From Chrysomallon squamiferum (taxonomy: Eukaryota; Mollusca; Gastropoda; Neomphalida; Peltospiridae): a stretch of DNA of 20,000 nt. Shown here one piece after another: positions 1 to 9,587 of this stretch. Location of the stretch: positions 16,765,172-16,785,171 of the forward strand of contig CM022669.1 in assembly GCA_012295275.1 (NCBI GenBank), read 5' to 3'. A model generated the notes under the pieces. It was not told the origin of the DNA, did no database searches, and was given only the letters and a program-made list of their open reading frames with translations. The position numbers and the translations under genes were made by a program. Within the stretch, counting starts at the first letter, position 1. Each line of letters starts with the position of its first letter.

Positions 1-479
1 ATAAAAATGATTGGGCGTATAAATAAAATGTTTCATTTGTAAGCAGAGGTGCGTGTCTAAAAAAGGAAGTGAGTTTCTAGTGCAGCAAAAAACGCAGAGA
101 ATGAGCCTATCGTTGTTTTAAATTTACCTAATTATTCTATATTTGTCATGAGAAAAAGCTAAATAAATAGCCGCATTTAAAAGATATTTGAGGATTTCGC
201 ATACTGTTTCATGCATGAAGTACGATAAAAAGGTGATGTGTGTGTGTTGTGTATGTCTGTATAAAAGAAGAAGTAAAGTAAGGATGATAAACGCCGTGGC
301 AAGTTCCAGTTAAAGTTTTTGTTACACATGACTGAGATGTGTGATAATATTCTCAAATGATAAAATAAAGTGGCCATTATGCTGAAGTTCTGTTTGCAAA
401 TTTTCTTTTGATATCCTTTTCACTCAGAATACAAGGTCAACACTGTCAACATTTTCTCATTATAAACAAAACAAGGGAA

Positions 480-482
<3 letters not shown>
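1..482. other. unique AT-rich non-coding DNA
   Basis: This is AT-rich sequence of mixed composition with no long array. A short TG-rich patch lies near 236-260. The open frame across part of it is short and starts from no convincing context. I recognise no gene, RNA or transposon motif. Confidence 0.6.
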
Positions 483-535
<53 letters not shown>

Positions 536-544
536 AAGAGTGAG

Positions 545-637
<93 letters not shown>
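483..637. repeat. compound microsatellite (TA)n then (GA)n
   Basis: About 40 bp of alternating TA (483-523) passes directly into GA repeats. The GA part is interrupted by AAAGAGTGAGAATGAG near 535-549 and is then pure to about 633, ending in a run of six G. The GA part is a homopurine/homopyrimidine mirror repeat. Length polymorphism is expected. Confidence 0.97.
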
Positions 638-640
638 TGT

Positions 641-701
641 AAATAGCAGACTGACAAACTGACAGATTGACAGACAGACAACAGACAGTTAGACAAACAA
701 G
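641..701. repeat. degenerate GACA-type repeat
   Basis: Diverged GACA/GACT units (for example GACTGACAAACTGACAG) follow the GA array. It is probably an older microsatellite eroded by substitution. Confidence 0.7.
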
Positions 702-1202
<501 letters not shown>

Positions 1203-1207
1203 TACTG

Positions 1208-1248
<41 letters not shown>

Positions 1249-1513
1249 AGCAACAACAGCAGCAACAGTAACAGTAATAATAGCAGTATCATTAGTAGAG
1301 TCGAAGTAGAATTGATAATGATGATGATGGTAATAATAATAACAACAGCAACAACAACAACAACAATAATAATAAAAGTAATAATAATAATAACAATAAT
1401 AATAATAATAATAATAACAATAACAACAACAAAATAAAATAATGATTTCAGAAGACAATTATAGTAGTAGCAGTGTTGCTGTTGTAGTAGTTACAGTTGT
1501 CGTTGTTGTAGAA
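1203..1513. repeat. trinucleotide repeat zone (TTA, CAA, CAG, TAA, TAG, GTT)
   Basis: A pure (TTA)n block at about 1211-1248 is followed by mixed CAA/CAG/AGT/ATA/GAT units to about 1437. TAG/TTG/GTC units follow at about 1461-1510. Most triplets differ from their neighbours by one base, as expected for a triplet array decaying while it slips. Translations on either strand are homopolymeric (I, N, Y, C, H runs) and are not genes. Confidence 0.9.
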
Positions 1514-1615
1514 AATAAAGACTAACACATTTATATAGATAATGACAGGCGCGCACATACCTTGAAACCTGAAGCGAGTAACAAATAAACGCCAGAATTA
1601 AGAAGATATTAGGTA
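1514..1615. other. unique spacer inside the trinucleotide zone
   Basis: About 100 bp of mixed sequence, including GACAGGCGCGCACATACC, separates two blocks of trinucleotide repeat. No gene signal is visible. Confidence 0.5.
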
Positions 1616-1901
1616 AATAAATAAATAATAACAACGACAACAACAATAAGATCAACAACAGTAAAAATTATTACGTTAATAATAAGAATGACAAAAATAA
1701 TAAAAACTTCAACATTACAATATTACTACTATTATTGCTACCATTATTGCTACTACTACTACTAATACTATTAACTCCACCATTACTACTTCTGCTGTTG
1801 CTGCAGCTGCTACTACTACTACTACTAATAATAATAATAACAACAACAACAACAACAATAATAATAAAATAATGAAATAATAATAACAAAAATAACAACA
1901 A

Positions 1902-1936
<35 letters not shown>
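1616..1936. repeat. trinucleotide repeat zone (AAC, ATA, ACT, GCT)
   Basis: Blocks of AAC/GAC, then ATA/ACT, then ACT/GCT (about 1725-1826), AATAAT, CAACAA and finally a purer (AAT)n at about 1900-1936. The triplet identity switches block by block while the period of three is largely kept. Confidence 0.9.
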
Positions 1937-1938
<2 letters not shown>

Positions 1939-1990
1939 TTCTAGAGAGAAAAAAAGAAAAAGTAAAAAGAAAAAGAAATATTCATTTGTT

Positions 1991-2011
1991 ACAATCTTTC
2001 TTAAAGATTGT
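1991..2011. repeat. short perfect hairpin
   Basis: A 9-bp perfect inverted repeat, ACAATCTTT and AAAGATTGT, with a 3-nt loop (CTT). It sits in unique sequence just past the trinucleotide zone. No U-run terminator or gene association is visible, so it may be chance. Confidence 0.5.
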
Positions 2012-2459
2012 CACTTTCCGACATCAGCTTCTGTCATCAGTCAAACAAAGACTATTATCTGTCACAGGAATACAGTAATCCGCTCATCACCATCACACAA
2101 AATTAATCACCTAATTAGGCAAAGAAAAGATTTTTTTTTTTAAAAGACGAAAACAGAAAAAGAAAGAAAAAAAATAGAAAAAAAAGAAAGGAAAAAAAAG
2201 AAAATGAATAAACTGTAACTTTAATCTCTTTCATTCTTGTTTTGACTAAATTCATTGGCGCTAAGCTAGAACTATTTCGTGGTGGCTTAAAGATATAAGA
2301 TCTATTAATTTTCTCAGTTTTCTATTACCGAGTTTTAATAACTAACTCCACGAAGATTATTAAAAATGTTATGACAGAAAATTAATAAGCTAGAGAAACT
2401 TTTATTACTGGTATTTTGATATTGGTTTGAACAGACTGTCTTTGTGGTTTCTGTTGGGT
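2012..2459. other. unique sequence with an A-rich purine tract
   Basis: A purine-rich A/G tract fills about 2145-2215, preceded by a short poly-T. The rest is AT-rich unique sequence. No open frame of protein-like composition was seen. Confidence 0.55.
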
Positions 2460-2504
2460 GTATTGTTATTGTTATTGTTGTTGTTATTATTATTATTATT
2501 ATTA
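2460..2504. repeat. (GTT/ATT)n trinucleotide repeat
   Basis: GTTATT and GTT units grade into pure (ATT)n. Confidence 0.85.
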
Positions 2505-2564
2505 AATTTTTTTGTTTGATTTGATTTAGTTTTTTTAGTTATTTTGAAAAGGATGAACCTATAG

Positions 2565-2566
<2 letters not shown>

Positions 2567-2595
<29 letters not shown>
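2567..2595. repeat. poly-T tract, about 29 nt
   Basis: A run of about 29 T. On the minus strand it reads as poly-A and could be the tail of an old retroposon. I could not define a retroposon body or target-site duplication. Confidence 0.95.
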
Positions 2596-2659
2596 GAAAT
2601 GAAACATTCTTTAAAATCAGAAAAAAAGAACAACAATAAATAAATAGATAACAAATTAA

Positions 2660-2782
2660 TATATAGATAGATAGACAGACAGACAGACAGATAGATAGAT
2701 AGACAAATATAAAGATGGACAGATGGATATACATAGAGACAGACAGACACACAAACAGGGATAGATAGATAGATAGATAGAT
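2660..2782. repeat. (GATA)n/(GACA)n tetranucleotide repeat
   Basis: Runs of GATA and GACA alternate, with a diverged middle (about 2706-2740) and a pure GATA block at the end (about 2760-2782). GATA/GACA compound satellites are common in animal genomes. Confidence 0.93.
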
Positions 2783-3340
2783 AACATCACCTCTTTGGGG
2801 GAAAAACACACAGTTACCCGCATATGAAGAATGCAAACAGAAAATGCTGTGACATTAAAGTGACGTAATTGCTGTTTCACTCTGTACCATGGACGCTGTT
2901 TTATTTACTGTTGTGTTAAACAGAAAACGTGTATCTGTTCTTAACTCTAAATCTGTCAGGGTGTATTCAGATTTAAAACAATACTCTACCCACTGATGAC
3001 CGCAATATTCGGTACTTGATGAAGGAAAGCTTTCCATAAACATTTTAATAACATTTTTAAAAACATAGTTGTTACAGTTATTTTTCGAAATGTACAAAAC
3101 AAACAAAGACGAGACTGCAAGTTAATGACAATTACTTTACAGTACATTAAGAAGCAATATCAGTATCAAACCACGAATACAGTTATAATGAAGCTGATAT
3201 TAATGATATACTTATTTTAAATATTGCCATTAAAACTCTCTAAAATGATGTGTATATATCAGCGTGTGATATCAACAATTCTTAAAACAGTGGCACGTAA
3301 CTATTATTTTATTTTTTTCTTGTTTATTTTAATTTCTATC
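2783..3340. other. unique non-coding DNA
   Basis: Mixed AT-rich sequence. A minus-strand frame of about 83 codons (2855-3106) has non-repetitive composition but opens on TTG and has no splice-site or family signal I recognise, so I do not call it a gene. Confidence 0.5.
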
Positions 3341-3403
3341 TTTCCTTCTTTCTTTCTTTCTTTCTTTTTTATTATTATTATGATTATTATTATTATTATT
3401 ATC
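3341..3403. repeat. (TTTC)n then (TTA)n
   Basis: Pyrimidine tetranucleotide units (TTTC) are followed by T-rich sequence and ATT triplets with a GATT interruption. Confidence 0.85.
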
Positions 3404-3522
3404 CGTGCTATTCTCGTCATTCATTTCGAATTAACTCATTAACTAGTAAGCTGACACCTTTTACATAACGTCATTAGCAGTAATCATCATTATCCAATAC
3501 TCGAAGTTCGTAACTGGAGGTA

Positions 3523-3831
3523 ATGAATATTCATGATATTATTTTTTTTTGTTGTTGTTGCTGTTGTTGTTCAGAAACACGAAATGGCCCTGTTTATCTA
3601 AAACAGGAAAGAGACAAAAGATGTCTGGAACAAACAAAACACGCGCGACCTATTGATTACGTGACAACCAAGGGGTCAATAGAGCCATTTTCTTTTTTTA
3701 GTTATTCGGTTATCGCTAATGTAATTTTGGTTGACCGGTTAATCCAGAAAGCTAAACGTCGAATGCAAATGTCCGATGTAAGAACAAACAGTTCACCGCC
3801 TCACCAAACAGACGTCGCTTCATTAAAATGA
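3523..3831 (+). other. unrecognised 102-codon ATG frame; possible exon or regulatory island
   Basis: The frame opens on ATG at 3523. A run of Cys codons follows, made by a (GTT)n-like pyrimidine tract (about 3541-3570), then about 86 residues of ordinary composition ending in a stop at 3829-3831. The tract ends in TTGTTGTTCAG, a good match to a polypyrimidine 3' splice site, so any exon might start at about 3572. I recognise no domain. CpG-containing sequence, a perfect POU octamer ATGCAAAT (3763-3770), and GGTCA near 3674 with TGACC near 3732 also lie here, so an enhancer is an alternative. Chance remains possible for a frame of this size. Confidence 0.18.
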
Positions 3832-4003
3832 TAATTGAACCGAACTGTACTATTAAATGGTTTTCTGTTTGAATGTTTTACAAGCACTCACAATTATCTC
3901 TCGTGGTCTCTGAAGGGTTAACAAAAACTCTAGGCGTTGTTGTCGTCGTGTTGTGTCGAGCCGAGTTTTAGAGTAAAATAAACTATGTCTGGCTTCAACA
4001 GTG
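3832..4003. other. unique non-coding DNA
   Basis: Mixed unique sequence with a small CpG patch around 3934-3963. No gene signal seen. Confidence 0.5.
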
Positions 4004-4068
4004 ACTCTGTCTCTCTCTCTCACACACATACAGACACACACAAACATTTTTATTTTTATTTTTATTTC
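4004..4068. repeat. compound (CT)n, (CA)n, (TTTTTA)n
   Basis: Short CT repeat, then CA/GACA repeat, then TTTTTA-like units, all adjoining. Confidence 0.85.
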
Positions 4069-4444
4069 TTTTAGATAAACAGACAGAAAGAAGAGAGAAA
4101 AAGAAAGGAAAACGGGGGAAAAAAATGAAGGAAGTGAGAAAGAAAAGAGAGTGATGCAAATTCATACATTTATAACCTGTTAGAATAATCAGCAAACATT
4201 TAGATGCATTTCTCTGTTGGTGATATTTAGTTATTCTGTATTCTTTGCTAATTTTTTTTTAAATTGTTTTTATTATTGCAGCCTTTTATATTCATGTGCA
4301 CATTAGAAATATAAACACACAGAAGTCATAAAACTTTCAAATCTTGGGTTTATTTTACTGTTGCGAGTGTTAAAAACAAAGACACGGATTTACAAATCAT
4401 GTCAGAGAAAATGTCTTTGCGTAAATAGTATTAACTTTGCAGTT
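4069..4444. other. unique sequence left of the SINE cluster
   Basis: A purine-rich A/G stretch (about 4074-4150) is followed by AT-rich unique sequence. No gene signal. Confidence 0.5.
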
Positions 4445-4562
4445 AGAACTACAGACTATAAATTGTTTATTGGCTGGAGACGGGACACGAACCTAGCATC
4501 TGACATTCCTTGGTTCCAAGCCTTAACCATCGCGATTACCAAGCTGGGAAAATAGTTTTAAT
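4445..4562 (-). mobile_element. tRNA-derived SINE-like unit A
   Basis: Read on the minus strand, about 4547 down to 4471 resembles the left part of a tRNA. An A-box-like region around GATGGTTAAGGC is followed about 35 nt later by GGTTCGTGTCCC, a B-box variant (complement at 4482-4493). GGTTAAGGC before the B box recalls Leu/Ser-type tRNAs. The unit matches the next one at an offset of about 116-117 bp with many substitutions. The tRNA-like head is seen directly; SINE family membership is inferred. Confidence 0.6.
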
Positions 4563-4679
4563 AACTGTACACTATAAATCGTTGTTAGACTGGACCCGGG
4601 ACTCGAACCTTACATCTGGCAACCGTCAGTTCAAAAGCTTAACCATCGTGTGACCAGTTTTGGGTAAACAATTTTAATA
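4561..4679 (-). mobile_element. tRNA-derived SINE-like unit B, first copy
   Basis: On the minus strand it holds a perfect B-box core GGTTCGAGTCC (complement at 4598-4609), preceded by a GATGGTTAAGC A-box-like region. It is related to unit A through its whole length and shares the terminal TTTTAATA joint, so A and B look like an older, diverged tandem dimer. No coding capacity, as expected for a SINE. Confidence 0.65.
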
Positions 4680-4903
4680 AGCTGTCTGAACCATGGCTAT
4701 ATTTGTTTCTTATCGATTTCTCAAGCCTACCTAAATCTGTAACATAAAACTCACGTGACGTGCCGCAAAATTAGACCTTATCACACCTCTCGTAACAATG
4801 TCTGATTAAATACTGGAAAAATAGTGCCTAACCTCTAATTTTTGCGGGCGGATAAATATTAAAGACAATTAGTCGTGATTACCAAGCTGGGAAAATAGTT
4901 TTA

Positions 4904-5022
4904 ATAACTGTACACTATAAATCGTTGTTAGACTGGACCCGGGACTCGAACCTTACATCTGGCAACCGTCAGTTCAAAAGCTTAACCATCGTGTGACCAG
5001 TTTTGGGTAAACAATTTTAATA
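4904..5022 (-). mobile_element. tRNA-derived SINE-like unit B, second copy
   Basis: An identical copy of the preceding unit, shifted 343 bp by the tandem duplication. The B-box complement is at 4941-4952. Confidence 0.65.
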
Positions 5023-5219
5023 AGCTGTCTGAACCATGGCTATATTTGTTTCTTATCGATTTCTCAAGCCTACCTAAATCTGTAACATAAAACTCACGTG
5101 ACGTGCCGCAAAATTAGACCTTATCACACCTCTCGTAACAATGTCTGATTAAATACTGGAAAAATAGTGCCTAACCTCTAATTTTTGCGGGCGGATAAAT
5201 ATTAAAGACAATTAGTCGT

Positions 5220-5415
5220 GATTCTGTAATTTGTCGCAGGCACCATCTAGTTTATTATGCCGCGGTTCAGCCAAAGTCCACACGGAAATAGACGAAGGAA
5301 GACGTTTCCTCCAATGAAAACGCGGCTTACAAAATCTGTCCGGTTAATTTTGTTATCTGGGAAAATCGAGGAACTGACCAACATTTTTGTTTTCTGTGAT
5401 TTAAAATAGATTAAG

Positions 5416-5418
<3 letters not shown>
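5220..5418. other. unique sequence right of the duplication
   Basis: Moderately CpG-containing unique sequence (for example GCCGCGGTTCAGCC). It may be the remainder of the SINE-bearing repeat's host sequence. No gene seen. Confidence 0.5.

Positions 5419-5448
<30 letters not shown>
5419..5448. repeat. poly-T tract, about 30 nt
   Basis: A run of about 30 T after AAGTGA. Two further T runs follow GA in the same way at about 5500-5513 and 5563-5574, suggesting an old T-rich repeat. Confidence 0.95.
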
Positions 5449-5637
5449 CTTTTAAATCGTTTTGTGATTCAGTTTTATTTTTAAAAATCATTAATCGATT
5501 TTTTTTTTTTTTTAGATATATCTTTTTCATTTGAAACAATTAGCCCATATATATTTAACTGATTTTTTTTTTTTAAATTGTTTTATCAAAAATACCGGTA
5601 GCAATTTTATTTATTTTCCATCAGTATAGAAATGTCA

Positions 5638-5700
5638 AAAAAAAAAAAAAAAAAAAAGAGAAAAAAGATAGAAAAAAATAAATAAATAAATAAAAAAGAA
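5638..5700. repeat. poly-A and A-rich (AAAT)n tract
   Basis: About 20 A, then GAGA/AAAAG, then AAAT units. With the poly-T at 5419 it forms an inverted homopolymer pair about 190 bp apart. Confidence 0.9.
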
Positions 5701-6779
5701 AAGTAAAATAAACAGAACTTCCACTCAGATACATTATATCTTTACTTATTTTTAAAGTTATAGAGAGCTGAATGCAATCAACCATCCTAATGATTTTTAA
5801 AGATAAAACTTACTTCTGCACCACGCTGTGTTCGAAAACCTTTGGACTGCTACCAGAAAGCACCGAATGAACGTTAAGCTGTTTAATTTCTGTTTAAAAC
5901 TACCAAACATTTAACTCGTAATATTCAGCTCAAACCATAACTTTTCCTTCACGTGTCATCTGAAAATTATTCCAGAATGAAAAAAAAAAGAAACAAAAAA
6001 GAAACAAATAAAGAAAAGAAAATGGAAGAAAATTACCCAAAAAAAGAAAAATACAAAATGGTGGATTAGACTCAGACCGCTTAGAACATTGCTAAATTTT
6101 CTTTTTTTACAAAAATTAGTCGTCTGTCTCCCTTTGTGCACATTTTGGCATAAACAGATTGAGAAACTGCCAACATAACTGTCGCAGACAAGCGGTGTTT
6201 GATTTTGCAAGCAGACTAGCAAACAAGAAGAGCTCCTGAAAGACTCAGAAAATTACAGCAATTTTACACTTTGTTGGCAGGGTGAGTGCGCGATTTGCTT
6301 CCTATGTACATTGAATCAATCATCATCACAATCAAATACATTGTGGCTGTCACCGTTATCCCCGCTATTACTGCGTGCGTGCAATCACTGAACTTGTTAC
6401 AAGTGGATTGTGTAGAAACAGCAATATCGGTAAAAGTAATACATAGACGGCGCTGATGATGATGTTTTCGTGGCATTTTTAGCTTCGCTGGTGATATTTG
6501 TGGATGCTGTTGCAGCTAATATTGTTTCGTCAGATAACATTGTTGCATAAGTGTCGTTGCTGTGGATATTAATGTCACAGCAGTTCTAGTTCTTTTAAGT
6601 CATCCGTGGTCTGTATATTGATGTAAGAGTTCGTGTTGTAAAAGCGACTGTGGCAGGTGTGAGTATAAAGCACGCCTGTCATGCACACGGTCTTTGACTT
6701 CGTCAGAAAGCTACACTGAATTCAACAGCCAACACAGTACCAGCAATGAGAATTAATACTAATTTATAAAAAATTAAAA
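5701..6779. other. long unique non-coding stretch
   Basis: About 1.1 kb without a major array. An A-rich purine tract lies at about 5978-6055. The part from about 6270 to 6720 is less AT-rich, with GCTGTTG/GATGATG short motifs and CpGs. Minus-strand frames of 70-88 codons are partly K/F homopolymer translation or start on non-ATG codons. I recognise no domain. Confidence 0.55.
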
Positions 6780-6830
6780 AAAATAAAAATAAAAATAATA
6801 AAATAAAATAAAATAAAAATAAAACAACAA
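6774..6830. repeat. (AAAAT)n A-rich repeat
   Basis: AAAAT and AAATAA units of variable length, ending in AACAACAAC. Confidence 0.88.
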
Positions 6831-7118
6831 CACTATTGTAATAAGAACTTCAGTTACTGTAGTTACTGTTGTACAAATAGTACTGACACTTGTGGTTTTT
6901 GAAAACTGGACTAATTTGTCGGAATACGCAAAGAGTGTACCCTAGACATTCGTACTGAAAATCTCAGTGGATGAAAGTAAAGGAAAGATGATTGATTGAT
7001 TATTCTCCATAATTAAATTTATGTAAATGGTAATTGGAGCGATGTAGTAATATTACAATCAATAAAACAGCGTAAATGAAGAAGTAATGGTTGTTCCTTT
7101 TGTGGCCAAGGAATAACA
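6831..7118. other. unique non-coding DNA
   Basis: AT-rich unique sequence with CAGTTACTGTAGTTACTG near 6851 as a small direct repeat. Nothing gene-like. Confidence 0.5.
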
Positions 7119-7440
7119 TGATAATAATAATAATAATATTGCCATACACATACACATACACCATAGTTATACACATATAGCACACACAATATTTATATAC
7201 ACACTTACATGCAAACAAACACTCACACACACACATATATATATACATATATACATACAAACGTATATAATTGTATACACATATACAAATAAATACATAC
7301 ACAATGACATACGCATAACATACAGAGTAAGATGTACACACATAACCATTAAGCATATAACAAAAAACTTAATAAAAAGAAAAAAACACACAAAGAAAAC
7401 AACAACATAACAAAGAAACACACAAAACAAATACAATAAA
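7119..7440. repeat. imperfect CA/TA-rich repeat
   Basis: A short (ATA)n is followed by about 200 bp of CACATA/CATATA-like sequence and then A/C-rich AACA sequence. All open frames across it are low-complexity translations. Confidence 0.8.
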
Positions 7441-7763
7441 CACAACACAAACTAAATTGAAACGGATTGTCAGTTAATCGACTCTTGTGTTAAAATATTT
7501 ATCTTGAATTTTTCCTCTTCTTTTTCTTCTTCTTTCCTTTTTATTTTTCCCTCTCGTTTCCAGTGTTCTCTGAGTCAGAAAAAATAACAAGATACTATTT
7601 TAAGTCTAGTCTGTCTGGGTATCGTGGGGTTTCAAGGACCTGAAGTCTAAAATGTCAAAAGTATAATATTTTTTCCTTCATCGTTTCTTTTTTCTTTTTC
7701 TTTTTTTTCTTTTTAAACTGCAGCGAAATACGGCGTCTACATAACGAACTCTTAATGTCAACA
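7441..7763. other. unique, partly pyrimidine-rich DNA
   Basis: Pyrimidine-rich tracts at about 7510-7560 and 7674-7715 flank unique sequence. No gene seen. Confidence 0.5.
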
Positions 7764-8107
7764 GGTTGATAGTGTATTGATGGATAATGTACTGATAGGC
7801 CGTTGATAATGTCTTAAAAGTATGTTGATAGTACGCGGATTATGTGCTTATAGTGTCTCTACAGCGTGTTGATAGTATGTTGATATTATGTTGATAGTAT
7901 GTTGATATTATGTTAATAGTATGTTAATTAAATGCTGACTATAATTATGTTGACTTAATGCTGGTAAAATGATGAAAGTTCACTGGTTGTGTGTGGATAC
8001 TGTATTGATAGTATTTTGTCAATCTGTTAATGGTATGTTGATTATGTACTGATTTTATAAACAGCTGTTAATATATGTTGATAGTTTCTTGAAACCGTGT
8101 TGATGAC
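7764..8107. repeat. degenerate 11-bp minisatellite
   Basis: Repeated TGTTGATAGTA/TGTTGATATTA units are clearest at about 7866-7930, where several line up at exactly 11 bp. Diverged relatives (TGTTAATAGTA, TGTTGATTATG, TATTGATAGTA) spread to both sides. The unit is not built from a shorter microsatellite. Confidence 0.85.
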
Positions 8108-9070
8108 AGTTTATTAAAACTGTGTAAACTAAAGTATTTATTTTAGTGTTATTGTTCCTGTGTGTTTCAGATTTTTTTTTTTATTGTGACAATTCAGCAG
8201 TTTTATTAAGCGCGTTTCATCATTATTAATGGAAACTGCTCTATGTAAACACCAATTTTTATTTATTATTTATTGTATTTGGATAATACGTTGACGGCAT
8301 GTCATTATTTTTTTTTTCTTATTTTTTTTTTCTCTATGTAACGCGATGCGTTCGATTCATATAGATATAAAGCATACAATTTAAATATATATATATAATA
8401 AATACATTCTTAGAACAACGAAGTCATCAGACAAAACTGAATAAATATAAATATCAGCAGATAAATAAGAAATATATGAAAATGATATCAGTTTATCTAG
8501 TCATCACGTCTTGGTGGTATATAATAAAAAAAAGTGATTATTTTGGTTACTAAAAGATAAATACATCACATAGCTCAGCGTTATTTTGAATAATAGTACA
8601 TGGATATACGATGACGTCACAATACATATAGGTATCACAGACACGGAATGTTAATTTCAACCATACTTTGTCCATATGATGAAATATTGCAACTAATAGT
8701 ACAGCAAAAAGGAAAAGGATCGTGCTAAATCTAGTACATTCATAATTACATTTCCGAGCATAAAAGATTTATACATTAATAGAAGCTTGTTTGGCTTGAA
8801 AACATTACTAGATATAAAGTGAAAACAAATAATAATAAAGAAAAGAAATGATAAAAATAAATTAATTCGACGTAATATGGCAAATATTTACATTAGATAT
8901 AACCGTAGTCAAACTACATTAGCGAGTGTATTTATATTAATTCGCTGATAATGTGAAAAGCCTTAGATACCGTTAAACGTATTTGAGTTTCAAGTACTTT
9001 ACGCGCATGTATTTCAGAACTGTGTTGTTAGACCTGTTAGTAACACGAGTACCTCCACAGCCAATACAGG
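8108..9070. other. long unique AT-rich stretch
   Basis: About 960 bp of AT-rich sequence with poly-T at about 8171-8182 and 8308-8330 and a short (TA)n near 8385. I found no open frame worth reporting, no tRNA-like boxes and no inverted repeat of note. Confidence 0.6.
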
Positions 9071-9074
9071 TACA

Positions 9075-9171
9075 AAAACACACATGCTAACACACATACA
9101 TACACACATACACACACATACACACACACATATATATATACACACTTACACACAGATACACATACACACAT

Positions 9172-9210
<39 letters not shown>

Positions 9211-9308
9211 CACATACACCCACATACACACACATACACATACATACACACAAACACATACTACACACACACACATACAAACACACACACATACACACAC
9301 ATACACAA

Positions 9309-9339
<31 letters not shown>

Positions 9340-9355
9340 CACATGTGTGTGTGTG
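9075..9355. repeat. CA-rich block with TA islands, ending in TG
   Basis: About 270 bp of CACATA/CACACA units with TATATATA islands at about 9130, 9203 and 9330. It flips to GTGTGTGTGTG at about 9344-9355, giving a local inverted repeat around TATATATACACATGTGTGTG. Both strands carry only low-complexity frames. Confidence 0.93.
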
Positions 9356-9506
9356 GAATGTATGCACGCCCACCCACCCATACAAATAGTCAAACGAATA
9401 ATAACAATAAGAAGAAGAAAATATAAATATGTAGAGAAAAAGAAAAACGTTTACACAAAACATACATAATAGTATATATGTATGTGTGTATGAGTTTGTG
9501 CGTGTG

Positions 9507-9508
<2 letters not shown>
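9356..9508. other. spacer between CA and TA/TG arrays
   Basis: Short unique sequence with CCCACCCACCCA near 9370 and GAAGAAGAA near 9411, passing into TATGTGTGTATG. Confidence 0.5.
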
Positions 9509-9547
<39 letters not shown>

Positions 9548-9554
9548 GTGTGTG

Positions 9555-9587
<33 letters not shown>
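9509..9587. repeat. compound (TA)n then (TG)n
   Basis: About 34 bp of TA, a short AAATG joint, then about 40 bp of TG with one CG step. All alternating purine-pyrimidine. Confidence 0.97.

Larger units (their letters stand above)
4534..5219. repeat. perfect 343-bp tandem duplication (two copies)
   Basis: Copy 1 is 4534-4876 and copy 2 is 4877-5219. I compared them base by base and saw no difference. GATT is found at all three boundaries (4534, 4877, 5220), consistent with slippage or unequal exchange at microhomology. Each copy holds the tail of unit A, one whole tRNA-like unit B, and about 200 bp of other sequence including a CACGTGACGTG motif. Zero divergence means a very recent event or an assembly artefact. 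Confidence 0.95.

Noticed and set aside
632-637. G-run (also 11373-11379) as a G-quadruplex
   Set aside because: Only a single G-run is present at each place; four closely spaced runs are needed.
4598-4609. Functional tRNA gene at the B box
   Set aside because: No acceptor-stem pairing or full cloverleaf, and the unit is repeated with diverged relatives, so a SINE head fits better.
4445-5022. CRISPR-like direct repeats
   Set aside because: Units are about 116 and 343 bp with no short repeat-spacer pattern, and the sequence type is animal non-coding DNA.
5956-6222. Minus-strand 88-codon frame
   Set aside because: Its second half is F-rich translation of an A-rich tract, and the first half has no recognisable domain.
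7119-7448. Membrane-protein-like minus-strand frames of 93-118 codons
   Set aside because: Hydrophobic Y/V/C/I content follows from the CA/TA-rich complement, and there is no start context or conserved motif.
9037-9463. Frames of 101-118 codons with VCVCVC or THTHTH
   Set aside because: Translation of CA/TG repeats, with no non-repetitive core.
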